Origin: Aquisediminimonas sp031376385
Lineage (GTDB): Bacteria > Pseudomonadota > Alphaproteobacteria > Sphingomonadales > Sphingomonadaceae
DNA length: 57,603 nt
Assembly (NCBI GenBank): GCA_031376385.1
Contig: JANMDQ010000004.1
Location: forward strand, 1 to 57,603
Reading direction: 5' to 3'
This document shows, piece after piece, positions 42,855 to 50,422 of the stretch (its first letter is position 1; each line of letters begins with the position of its first letter). Under the pieces are notes generated by a model. It was not told the DNA's origin. It saw only the letters and a list, made by a program, of their open reading frames with translations, and made no database searches. The position numbers and the translations under genes were made by a program.

Positions 42855-43055
42855 ATGTCAAAGCAACTAGAGACCGAAACCCGTATCAACCTCCTTCGCG
42901 TCGAACACCGCGACATGGATGGGGCAATAGCAGCGCTGATCGCCAGCGGATCGAGCGATCAATTGCAATTGGCGCGGTTCAAAAAGCGCAAGCTCTATCT
43001 GAAAGATCAGATTATCGCATTGGAAAGTCTATTGATTCCAGACATTCCAGCCTAG
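42855..43055 (+). CDS. DUF465 (YdcH) small protein, second copy
   Basis: A 66-residue coiled-coil protein: LLRVEHRDMDGAIAALIASG and LARFKKRKLYLKDQIIALES match DUF465. The key pattern (E/A-H-x-x-L/M-D ... K-K-x-K-L-x-L-K-D-x-I) is shared with the divergent copy, but the sequences are only loosely alike. It is followed 57 bases later by the RcdA-like gene and may share its transcript. Confidence 0.82.
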   Translation: MSKQLETETRINLLRVEHRDMDGAIAALIASGSSDQLQLARFKKRKLYLKDQIIALESLLIPDIPA

Positions 43056-43112
43056 CGTTTACCTTCATTGACCATTTCAGCACAGCGGCTTCCGTGGCAT
43101 GAACATGTCCAT

Positions 43113-43562
43113 ATGATCAGCGAAACCGCCCTTCCCTTAACGCGTAAAGTTGTCGACTCTCTGCATATTGAGGCGATGGTGCTGGCCGACGAGGCTCGAT
43201 CCTATTTTGACCGAGCTGGACTGAACGACCGATCATCGCTTGACCCAACGGCCCGCGTCATCTTTTCCTGTGAGGCGCTGAAAGTGACCACGCGCCTGAT
43301 GCATAGCGTTGCGTGGCTGCTGGCCCAGCGGACAACAGCTTCAAGCGAAATGGCCCAGTGCGTTACGGCGCGGTTGGGCCGAGCGACGACGACTGACGCC
43401 ACTACACTGGCTGGCCTCCCCTTTGAAGCGCAGCATATCATTGGCATGAGCGAAGACCTGTACGGACGCATTGCCCGCCTTGATGATCAAATGCAGGCCA
43501 GCACGCGGGGCACAGTCAGCCCAGCTCACAGCCTCCTCCGCGAACTGGAACGGGCCTTTTAA
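43113..43562 (+). CDS. DUF1465 protein, RcdA-like (regulator of CtrA degradation)
   Basis: A 149-residue all-helical protein of the DUF1465 family, to which Caulobacter RcdA belongs. There RcdA is an adaptor that brings CtrA to ClpXP. Matching segments are LHIEAMVLADEARSYFDRAG, FSCEALKVTTRLMHSVAWLL and LHSLLREL-type closing helix (AHSLLRELERAF). The only in-frame ATG is at 43113; a TTG at 43068 precedes it. The stop overlaps that of the convergent LysR gene by four bases. The cell-cycle role here is inferred from the family. Confidence 0.83.
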   Translation: MISETALPLTRKVVDSLHIEAMVLADEARSYFDRAGLNDRSSLDPTARVIFSCEALKVTTRLMHSVAWLLAQRTTASSEMAQCVTARLGRATTTDATTLAGLPFEAQHIIGMSEDLYGRIARLDDQMQASTRGTVSPAHSLLRELERAF

Positions 43563-44434
43563 TCCTTTGAAATCAGCCAATCGTGGAACAGTTTCACGGG
43601 TTTGGCCTGCAACGCGCGGGGGCGGCAGGTAAACCAATAACTGTAGGGGCTGGGCACATCCTGATCGAACATACGAACCAGCCGATCATCATGCGCATCG
43701 GCCAAATGGCTTTGATGCATGAACGCAATGCCCAGGCCCTGCGCCGCGGCCTCAAGCATCAATTGGCCTGAATCGAACTGATCAATTGCAGCTGGTTCGA
43801 TATCAGGCAAACCGACTGCGTCGGCCCAATCCTCAAACAGGCTGGGCATATCACGGTGGATGAGGATCGTCATTTCACTGATATGATGCGGCTCCGTCAC
43901 GGCATGCGGCCCTTGGGTGAGGCGGCGTGCGCCAATCGGATAGATGCTGTTGCGATCCAGCCGTACCGAATAAAGCGCGGGATCAATTTCCCGCGCCAGT
44001 GTAATTGCCGCATCCAGCCCCTCCCCCAACCGCGCCACACTATGCGCCGCTGTATCAATATCAATATGGAGCGAAGGATGCTTTTCCCGCAAATCGGGCA
44101 ACTCAGGGATCAGCCGCTGCGATGCGAATAAAGGCAAAACGCCTAACCTTAACCGCATTACAGGGTTCACACTGGTCAGCGTCTCAATCGCATCCGTCAG
44201 CGAATCGAGCAGCGGAGCCGCCAATTGCATCAGCTTTTCCCCATCTTCGTTGGGGACAATTGCCTGATGACGCCGCTGAAACAGAGGGCGCCCGACAAAG
44301 CGCTCCAACGACTGAATACGGCGGCTTAGCGCGGGAGATGAGAGAGCGAGCTCTTCAGCCGCAGCCTTGATCGATCCCAGCCGGGCCACATGGACAAAAG
44401 CCTCAACGGCGGCGAGTGAAGGAAGGCGACGCAT
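43559..44434 (-). CDS. LysR-family transcriptional regulator
   Basis: A 291-residue regulator. The winged helix-turn-helix covers residues 5-60 (LAAVEAFVHVARLGSIKAAA, then EELALSSPALSRRIQSLE). The effector-binding domain follows from about residue 90. It resembles GcvA-type members. It is divergent from the pyrB leader and promoter region, so LysR-type control of that region is possible; the short intergenic space includes a TTGCA-N-TGCAA element (44453-44468). Confidence 0.9.
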   Translation of the reverse strand: MRRLPSLAAVEAFVHVARLGSIKAAAEELALSSPALSRRIQSLERFVGRPLFQRRHQAIVPNEDGEKLMQLAAPLLDSLTDAIETLTSVNPVMRLRLGVLPLFASQRLIPELPDLREKHPSLHIDIDTAAHSVARLGEGLDAAITLAREIDPALYSVRLDRNSIYPIGARRLTQGPHAVTEPHHISEMTILIHRDMPSLFEDWADAVGLPDIEPAAIDQFDSGQLMLEAAAQGLGIAFMHQSHLADAHDDRLVRMFDQDVPSPYSYWFTCRPRALQAKPVKLFHDWLISKD

Positions 44435-44475
44435 AGTGATTCACTAACGTGACTTGCAAAAAATGCAATTACGAT

Positions 44476-44592
44476 TTGTTATTTCGCACTTGCACAATTT
44501 TATGCTGCACTGCACTTAGAATAGGCCTTTCAGGCATCCTCTCCTATAAAACTTTTCAAAGGCCGGTTGCTTGCAACCGGCCTCTTTTTTTG
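44476..44592 (+). promoter_or_regulatory. pyrB leader with attenuator-like terminator
   Basis: A candidate promoter is TTGTTA (44476-44481), a 17-base spacer and TTTATG (44499-44504). Downstream, AGGCCGGTTG-CTTG-CAACCGGCCT (44560-44583) plus seven T residues forms a strong intrinsic terminator 83 bases before the pyrB start. GGCCTTT (44524-44530) can instead pair with AAAGGCC (44558-44564), which overlaps the terminator's left arm, so the two hairpins exclude each other. This is an attenuator layout. A free-standing small RNA of about 80 nt with an unpaired CCTCTCC is the alternative. Confidence 0.6.
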
Positions 44593-44674
44593 TTCTGCGG
44601 TGATCTAGAGCAGGATACTTCATCTCCGCAAAACGTCGGAGCCGCTGAACTTTTCTGGCTATGATTGACGCGTT

Positions 44675-45652
44675 ATGGACAATCGCTGCCCTGCCCGCTA
44701 CGACGCCCCTTTAATGACATCACCATTTTTCCCGCACCGGCACTTGCTTGGTATCGCTGGCTTGCAGCCGCATGAAATCACTTATTTGTTGGACGAGGCG
44801 GAACAGTGGGTCACGCTCAACCGCTCCCTCGCCAAGCATGAAGGGCGACTGTCTGGCCTTACCCAGATCAACGCCTTCTTTGAAAATTCAACGCGGACGC
44901 TGCTGAGTTTTGAAATTGCGGGCAAGCGGTTGGGGGCGGATGTCGTCAACATGCATGCCGCCCAGTCCAGCGTGAAAAAGGGGGAGACGCTGATTGATAC
45001 GGCGCTGACACTCAACGCCATGCGCTCTGACGTGATTGTCATCCGTCACGGCAGTTCTGGTGCCGTCGCTCTCATTGCGGACAAGGTTGATTGCCCTGTG
45101 CTCAATGCAGGCGATGGGCAGCATGAGCACCCCACACAGGCCCTTCTCGACGCACTGACCATCCGCCGCCGCAAGGGGCAAGTTCACGGCCTAAAGATCG
45201 CCATCTGCGGAGACGTGCTGCACAGCCGCGTCGCGCGCTCAAACATCCTCGCGCTCACTAGCCTTGCCGCTGAAGTCCGCGTTGTTGCGCCTGCAACGCT
45301 TATGCCCCCGGCGATAGAGGCGATGGGGGTCACTGCCTTCACGGATATGGACGAAGGCATTGCGGACTGCGACGTTGTGATGATGCTGCGCCTTCAGAAT
45401 GAACGCATGGACGGTGCGTTCATCCCGTCCGCGCGCGAATATCACGCACTCTACGGCCTGACCTACGAACGCCTAAAACGCGCCAAACCCGACGCACTCG
45501 TGATGCACCCCGGCCCGATGAACCGCGGCGTGGAAATTGCAAGCGATGTCGCCGATGATGTCAATCGGTCAGTGATTGCTGAACAGGTGGAGATGGGGGT
45601 TGCCGTGCGGATGGCGTGTCTGGACGTGCTGACGCGGGGGCGGCGGGGGTGA
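44675..45652 (+). CDS. pyrB: Aspartate carbamoyltransferase catalytic subunit
   Basis: Second step of pyrimidine synthesis. The carbamoyl-phosphate loop FFENSTRTLLSFE (Ser-Thr-Arg-Thr), HAAQSSVKKGETLIDT with the Ser-x2-Lys flap, and HEHPTQALLDALT are all intact. The 325-residue length from the ATG at 44675 fits; a second ATG at 44714 is possible. No regulatory subunit pyrI is present. The partner appears to be the inactive dihydroorotase pyrC' at 47229, now separated by a toxin-antitoxin pair and a peptidase-like gene. Transcription should be governed by the attenuator-like leader. Confidence 0.96.
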   Translation: MDNRCPARYDAPLMTSPFFPHRHLLGIAGLQPHEITYLLDEAEQWVTLNRSLAKHEGRLSGLTQINAFFENSTRTLLSFEIAGKRLGADVVNMHAAQSSVKKGETLIDTALTLNAMRSDVIVIRHGSSGAVALIADKVDCPVLNAGDGQHEHPTQALLDALTIRRRKGQVHGLKIAICGDVLHSRVARSNILALTSLAAEVRVVAPATLMPPAIEAMGVTAFTDMDEGIADCDVVMMLRLQNERMDGAFIPSAREYHALYGLTYERLKRAKPDALVMHPGPMNRGVEIASDVADDVNRSVIAEQVEMGVAVRMACLDVLTRGRRG

Positions 45653-45701
45653 GTGGCGTGCAGGTTGACACGATTCACATAACGTCATATTTGTAACTAC
45701 A

Positions 45702-45986
45702 ATGTCAGATTGGGCATGGGACACGGGCAAAGCGGCGGCAAATCTTAAAAAACACGGCATCGTCTTTGAACTTGCCGCAATGGTGTTTTCTGATCCGTTC
45801 AACTTTAGCGAGCCTGATCCCCATCCGGATGGAAACCGATGGGTAACAATCGGCAAAGCCGGGGCAGTGCCTCTGTTCGTCAGCCACACACTGATCGAAC
45901 CTGAGTTCGAATATGGGCGTATCATTAGCGCACGGCGCGCAACAGCACATGAAAGAAAGCGATATGTTAGTTATCCATACTCCTAA
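45702..45986 (+). CDS. brnT: BrnT-family ribonuclease toxin
   Basis: A 94-residue type II toxin with a RelE-like fold. The pattern FEWD-like WAWDTGKAAANLKKHGIVFE, then VFSDP and the closing RIISARRATAHERKRY is the BrnT signature, including the conserved Arg and catalytic Lys/His residues. The antitoxin gene starts inside its 3' end, the usual brnT-brnA order. Cleavage of RNA is known for the family and inferred here. Confidence 0.9.
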   Translation: MSDWAWDTGKAAANLKKHGIVFELAAMVFSDPFNFSEPDPHPDGNRWVTIGKAGAVPLFVSHTLIEPEFEYGRIISARRATAHERKRYVSYPYS

Positions 45987-46257
45987 AATGACACCAGAAT
46001 TACTGGCGGAATCCGAACGGCTCGCTGCGATGCCTGATGATACGATTGATCTTTCGGACATGCCGGAAGTCACCGATTGGACAGGATGGGTGCGCGGGAA
46101 ATTTTACCGCCCCGTGAAGAAGCAAGTCACGCTGCGGCTCGATTCTGATCTGATTGATTGGTTCAAGACCCAGCAAGGCGGCGGGCGCGGATATCAAACC
46201 GCAATCAACGCTGCTCTGCGTAAGGTGGTTGACGGGGAACGGAAAAAGGCCGGGTGA
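45949..46257 (+). CDS. brnA: BrnA-family antitoxin
   Basis: A roughly 102-residue antitoxin. The N-terminal part binds the toxin (DLSDMPEVTDWTGWVRGKFY), and VKKQVTLRLDSDLIDWFKTQ followed by GYQTAINAALRKVV is a ribbon-helix-helix DNA-binding domain that normally autorepresses the operon. It overlaps brnT by 38 bases if translation starts at 45949; the ATG at 45964 is an alternative, and neither has a strong ribosome-binding site. Confidence 0.9.
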   Translation: MKESDMLVIHTPKMTPELLAESERLAAMPDDTIDLSDMPEVTDWTGWVRGKFYRPVKKQVTLRLDSDLIDWFKTQQGGGRGYQTAINAALRKVVDGERKKAG

Positions 46258-46296
46258 ACGTAGACATGGGGGCAAGGGCAGATGGCAGGAGATACG

Positions 46297-47232
46297 ATGA
46301 TCGAGATTGACGAAGCCAATCCACCTCCTGCCAGGCGGAGTGGCATCGCCCGAATAGGCATCGTCGCTTTGAACATATTTCAGCCGGGCCTTGGCCTGTT
46401 GCGGTTGTCGAAATGGCGACCCGCCGGTTTATTCTGGCTACTGTCGTTCGCAGTTCTCTTAACTCTTTTCTTGGCCTTCCATACCATTCAAGAAATGACA
46501 TTTACTGTTTATTATGTCCTTCTAGCAGCCTTAACCTTGCCGATAGTGGGTGTTGCTTTGGGATCAATAATCGTCACGTGGAGGAACAGTGCGACGGTCG
46601 ATCCGTCGCCAAAATGGTGGTCGCGTTGGTATGGTTTGGTGATTATTTATTTAACTGGCGCGGCGCTAACACTTTCTGCTGGCGACCCTCGATCATATTA
46701 TCGCAATTTCTATGCAGCATCGGCTTCGATGGCCCCAACGATTAAGCCTGAGGATAAATTCGTAGCAAAAATGAGAAATTTTGGCGTTATCAACCGCGGC
46801 GATATTCTGGTTGTGAAGGCGAAAGACAGCGAATATGTCACGCGGGTGGTCGCGTTACCCGGTGACACTGTTTTGCTGATGAACGGCGTTATATTTCTTA
46901 ATGACAGTATCGTGAGGCAAACGCCGACAAAGAAGAATTTAGATTCGACTCGCCCGGCAGATGCGCCAATTATCTTTTCTGAACAATTGCCCGGCGAGAA
47001 AAGCTCACACACAATAGTGGATGAAGGATATTCATCACAGGATGATTGGCCGAAAACCAAGCTAGGCCCGAAAGAATATTTTTTCCTCGGGGATAATAGA
47101 GATAACTCTGCCGACAGCCGCTTTGGGTTAGAAATGCTGGGGTTAGGCATTGTGTCAGAGGACCGTATCTTGGGTCGGGTCATCTTCCGTTATTGGCGAA
47201 AAGGATCAGGCTATGGGGAGGGGAAAATATGA
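46297..47232 (+). CDS. Signal peptidase I-like (S26) membrane protein lacking the usual Lys
   Basis: A 311-residue S26-family protein. Residues about 15-125 hold four hydrophobic helices, more than normal LepB. The catalytic domain has the nucleophile box SASMAPTIKP (Ser near 144), RGDILVVKAKDSEYVTRVVA, LPGDTVLL and the C-terminal GDNRDNSADSRF box. At the position of the general-base Lys (Y-V/I-K-R in LepB) there is Thr (YVTR, near residue 182). It may therefore be inactive or use another base. AGGAGA precedes the ATG at 46297; one at 46282 is also possible. Its stop overlaps pyrC' by four bases. Confidence 0.8.
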   Translation: MIEIDEANPPPARRSGIARIGIVALNIFQPGLGLLRLSKWRPAGLFWLLSFAVLLTLFLAFHTIQEMTFTVYYVLLAALTLPIVGVALGSIIVTWRNSATVDPSPKWWSRWYGLVIIYLTGAALTLSAGDPRSYYRNFYAASASMAPTIKPEDKFVAKMRNFGVINRGDILVVKAKDSEYVTRVVALPGDTVLLMNGVIFLNDSIVRQTPTKKNLDSTRPADAPIIFSEQLPGEKSSHTIVDEGYSSQDDWPKTKLGPKEYFFLGDNRDNSADSRFGLEMLGLGIVSEDRILGRVIFRYWRKGSGYGEGKI

Positions 47233-48437
47233 CCCGCCTGTCCTCAATCACCAATGCCCGCTTGATAGATGCGAGCGGCGAACGTTCCGGCACGCTCTCA
47301 ATCGCGGGGGACAAGATCGGGCCTGCTACAGTCAGAGGCGAAAGTCTTGATGCCAACACCAAATGCGTTGCGCCTGGCATCGTCGATCTTGGGACCTTCT
47401 CTGTCGATAAGCGCGCGTGCATTGCTGGTGGGATCACACGAATTGCGTTGATGCCGGATCAGTCGCCGCCGCTTGATGATCCCGGCCTTGTTCAGCGCGC
47501 CGCTCTGGCCGCCAAGCCTGATCTTTGGGTGCATCCGCTGGGGGCGGCCACAAAAGCCCTCGCAGGACATGAGCTGGCCGAATATGCGCTGATGGCCAAA
47601 GCCGGGGCGAAGGCCATTGCGACGGGGCGTGGATGGATCGCGGACTCAGGCGTGATGCTGCGGGTTCTCACCTATGCGTCTTCGCTTGGGATGACCGTGA
47701 TAGCTCATGCTGAAGATGGCGGCCTGACGCACGGTAAGGTGGCGACGGCGGGTGAGACGGCGACAAGGCTTGGCCTATCGAGCGCGCTTTCCTCTGCGGA
47801 AGCGATGGCCATTGCCCGCGATCTGGCACTGGTTGAGCAGAGTGGCGCTCAGTTGCACTTTCGTCAGGTGACGACTGTGGCAGGCTTTGACCTTATCCGT
47901 GCTGCGAAGGCCAAGGGACTGCCCATCACGTGCGGCATCACGCCTGCGCATCTCTTCCTCTCTGACATAGACGTTAGCGATTTCCGCACCTTCGCTCGCC
48001 TGTCTCCGCCCTTACGGTGTGAGGCAGACCGGCTGGCCGCAATAGAGGCGGTGCGCGATGGGACGATTGATGTGCTGTGCTCCGCCCATGATCCGCGCGG
48101 GCCAGAGGCAAAGCGGCTGCCCTTTGCGGACGCGGAACCGGGCATGGCAGGGGCGGAAACTCTGCTCGCCCTTGGCCTTGGGTTGGTGCGCGACGGTGTC
48201 ATCGCCCTGCCCCGACTGATGGCGATGCTTTCGGCCAACCCAGCGGCCATCCTCGGTGTGGATGGCGGGTCGCTTGCTGACGGTGCAGCGGCAGACTTGA
48301 TGATATTTGATAACCAAGCGCCTTGGATGATCGACGGAGACAAGTTTGCCGGGCAAGCAGGCAATACTCCATTTGACCGCCTGCCCACCCAGGGTCGCGT
48401 CCTCCACACAATGAAGGGCGGCCGGCTTCTCAGCTGA
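47229..48437 (+). CDS. Inactive dihydroorotase homologue PyrC'
   Basis: A 402-residue amidohydrolase-fold protein related to dihydroorotase. The opening metal motif (D-x-H-x-H in active enzymes) reads VAPGIVDLGTFSVDK, with no His pair. The later metal region IATDHAPH is replaced by LCSAHDPRG, though the following LPFADAEPGMAGAETLLAL is well conserved. It is therefore probably the non-catalytic PyrC' that stabilises PyrB in class A aspartate carbamoyltransferase. GGGGAGGGG precedes the ATG, which overlaps the peptidase-like gene by four bases. A catalytic dihydroorotase should exist elsewhere in the genome. Confidence 0.85.
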   Translation: MTRLSSITNARLIDASGERSGTLSIAGDKIGPATVRGESLDANTKCVAPGIVDLGTFSVDKRACIAGGITRIALMPDQSPPLDDPGLVQRAALAAKPDLWVHPLGAATKALAGHELAEYALMAKAGAKAIATGRGWIADSGVMLRVLTYASSLGMTVIAHAEDGGLTHGKVATAGETATRLGLSSALSSAEAMAIARDLALVEQSGAQLHFRQVTTVAGFDLIRAAKAKGLPITCGITPAHLFLSDIDVSDFRTFARLSPPLRCEADRLAAIEAVRDGTIDVLCSAHDPRGPEAKRLPFADAEPGMAGAETLLALGLGLVRDGVIALPRLMAMLSANPAAILGVDGGSLADGAAADLMIFDNQAPWMIDGDKFAGQAGNTPFDRLPTQGRVLHTMKGGRLLS

Positions 48438-48467
48438 CCGCCCTTCATAAGGTGGGGGTGGCAGCGG

Positions 48468-49874
48468 TTAGCGTGAAGCGAGTTGCACAGCCTTACCAGT
48501 TTGCAGCGCGGCCCAGCGGATGTTGGTGACAGCGTTACTGGACCGGACAAAACATTGTCCGCCAGCGGCCTTCACTTGGCCGCAAACGGCTTGGGCATCC
48601 ATAATCGTGGCAAAGCCTGACGCCGCGAGCCGGTGAAGCGTTTTACCTTTGGCCCCGACAGTGGCTGTCACAGCCTTACGGCTGCCAAGGGGTTCTACTT
48701 TGCTGGCAAGGCGCGTCCACATCGTCTTGGCGGCCACTTGGCTACCAAAGGCTCCAAGTTGAACAACAAACTGACCGGCACCAGTCGCAGGCTTGCTAGC
48801 GACCGCAGACTTCGCCGGCTTTGGCGCTGCAAGTGCTGTTTTCATTGGTTTGGCCTGAGCACGGACCAGCGGCGTAGGTGCGGCGGCGCGGGCAAAGCGA
48901 GGAGCTGCCTTGGCGACCGGTGCAGCCTCTGGAATGCGCTGAACGATTTCGCGGCGCGGGCCCATTTCATAAGCAAATTTCGGTTGAGCGGCTGAGGCCA
49001 CCGCAACTTCCACAGGAGCAGGAGCTTCAAAAGCTACAGATGGTTCAACCGCAGCCACTTCAACAGCCGCGACTTCAACCGGAACTTCAACTGGTGCCAC
49101 TGCCACTTGGACAGGATCCGAACGGCGGCTGTTCAGCGCAAGCGCCACAGGCTGACCATTGTCATAAACTGCCTTCACACCCAGCACCGAAGCCACTTGA
49201 TCCCAGCTCGCTTGCGGACGCGCAAGAGCCGCCCATTGCGTCATCCGGGCATCAACCAGATCAGGCGACAAATCTTGCGATGCAAGCACGCGGGCCTGTG
49301 CCCATTTGCCCGCGAAAGCATAAGCAAGGGCAAGGTTCTGACGACCACGAGCGTCGCTGCCGTTGGCGCGCACTTCGTTTTCTAATGTAGAGATAGCGGT
49401 CTCAGTATCGCCAGCCAGCGTCAACGCCAGCGCATAGTCGGCAGGTGCCAAGCGGTCCTTGACATCATTGATGATCGATTTGGCTGCATCAATTTTGCCC
49501 AGCGCAATTTTCGTCAGCGCGAGTTTTAGGCTCGCCCGGTCATGGCCTGGGCTGAGGTCCAACACATCGTTGAAACTGGTTTCAGCGGACTGGAACCGAC
49601 CAGCGGTCAAATAGGTTTCACCAAGCAACAGGCGGTACCGCATGTCTTGTGGTTGATAGGATACAGCAGCCTCGGCAAAGCTCACAGCTTTGTCCATCCG
49701 CCCCTTGGCAGCCGCTTTCTGAGCCTTCTTCGCGGCCAGCGCAGCAGCATTAACCGCTGGGTCAGCCTGAGCCGAAGCCGACGATACGCCGCCTTCAAAC
49801 GGGGCAAGCCCGCCAAACATCGCCCCAAGGACAAGTCCGGAAGCGGCAAATTTCGCGAGGTTCACTATCTTCAT
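48468..49874 (-). CDS. TPR-SPOR domain exported protein
   Basis: A 468-residue exported protein. A signal peptide (to about residue 36, ending SSASAQA) precedes TPR-like repeats (residues about 40-200: MRYRLLLGETYLTAGRFQSA). A long Ala/Val/Pro/Glu linker (PVEVAAVEVAAVEPS) spans about 245-370. A C-terminal SPOR domain follows (GQFVVQLGAFGSQVAAKTMW to CFVR), which in other proteins binds denuded septal peptidoglycan. It is the last gene of the parA operon, 27 bases after the ribbon-helix-helix gene. A cell-envelope or division role is likely; the exact task is unknown. Confidence 0.85.
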   Translation of the reverse strand: MKIVNLAKFAASGLVLGAMFGGLAPFEGGVSSASAQADPAVNAAALAAKKAQKAAAKGRMDKAVSFAEAAVSYQPQDMRYRLLLGETYLTAGRFQSAETSFNDVLDLSPGHDRASLKLALTKIALGKIDAAKSIINDVKDRLAPADYALALTLAGDTETAISTLENEVRANGSDARGRQNLALAYAFAGKWAQARVLASQDLSPDLVDARMTQWAALARPQASWDQVASVLGVKAVYDNGQPVALALNSRRSDPVQVAVAPVEVPVEVAAVEVAAVEPSVAFEAPAPVEVAVASAAQPKFAYEMGPRREIVQRIPEAAPVAKAAPRFARAAAPTPLVRAQAKPMKTALAAPKPAKSAVASKPATGAGQFVVQLGAFGSQVAAKTMWTRLASKVEPLGSRKAVTATVGAKGKTLHRLAASGFATIMDAQAVCGQVKAAGGQCFVRSSNAVTNIRWAALQTGKAVQLASR

Positions 49875-49901
49875 GGTCTATCCCCTGTTCTTCAATCTCA
49901 A

Positions 49902-50408
49902 TCAAGTCCGCGCAGCGGCGGTGAGGTCATGGACCTCTGGTTGACGTGCCAAAAACTCATCTAACGCTTGAGTTACAATATGCTGAGCAGACCGGTGCGC
50001 TACCGCACAGACCAGCCGCAATTTCAAATGACGCTCTGCATCAAGCCGCAGCGTAAAGGCCGCCCGCCCTTTTGATCCGGCAAGCGCACGGGGCCGCGGT
50101 GCTTCGGCGCGATCCTCAACAACCACTGGTTCTGGCGTAAATTTGCGCACAATCTGTTCACGCTGTTCTTCGACGATACGCTCGACATGTTGGTGAGACG
50201 CCAATGCGTTTGACGCTGGAAATGCGATGACCTCCGCAGCCGAAGACGGAACGACATCTTCGCCCATATCGTTCCAGCCAAGGTCTTCGAGATTTTGGCC
50301 ATGAGTCTCACCCAAGACAATGACTTGAGGACGCATGGCAGGTTTCGCCAAGCCCTTGCGGGCCAGCAATGATGAACTGAGTGAGGCGAGTGGACGAGCT
50401 TCTGACAT
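49902..50408 (-). CDS. Ribbon-helix-helix protein partnering ParA
   Basis: A 168-residue protein. The first 100 residues look disordered and carry conserved-looking short motifs (MRPQVIVLGETHG, ERIVEEQREQIVRKFTPEP). The C-terminal segment GRAAFTLRLDAERHLKLRLV with AQHIVTQALDEFLARQP is a ribbon-helix-helix DNA-binding fold. GGGGGAGG precedes the ATG at 50408. It follows parA by 14 bases. By analogy to plasmid ParF-ParG it may be the ParB-like adaptor or regulator for the upstream ATPase; that is an inference. Confidence 0.75.
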   Translation of the reverse strand: MSEARPLASLSSSLLARKGLAKPAMRPQVIVLGETHGQNLEDLGWNDMGEDVVPSSAAEVIAFPASNALASHQHVERIVEEQREQIVRKFTPEPVVVEDRAEAPRPRALAGSKGRAAFTLRLDAERHLKLRLVCAVAHRSAQHIVTQALDEFLARQPEVHDLTAAART

Positions 50409-50422
50409 GATAGCCTCCCCCA

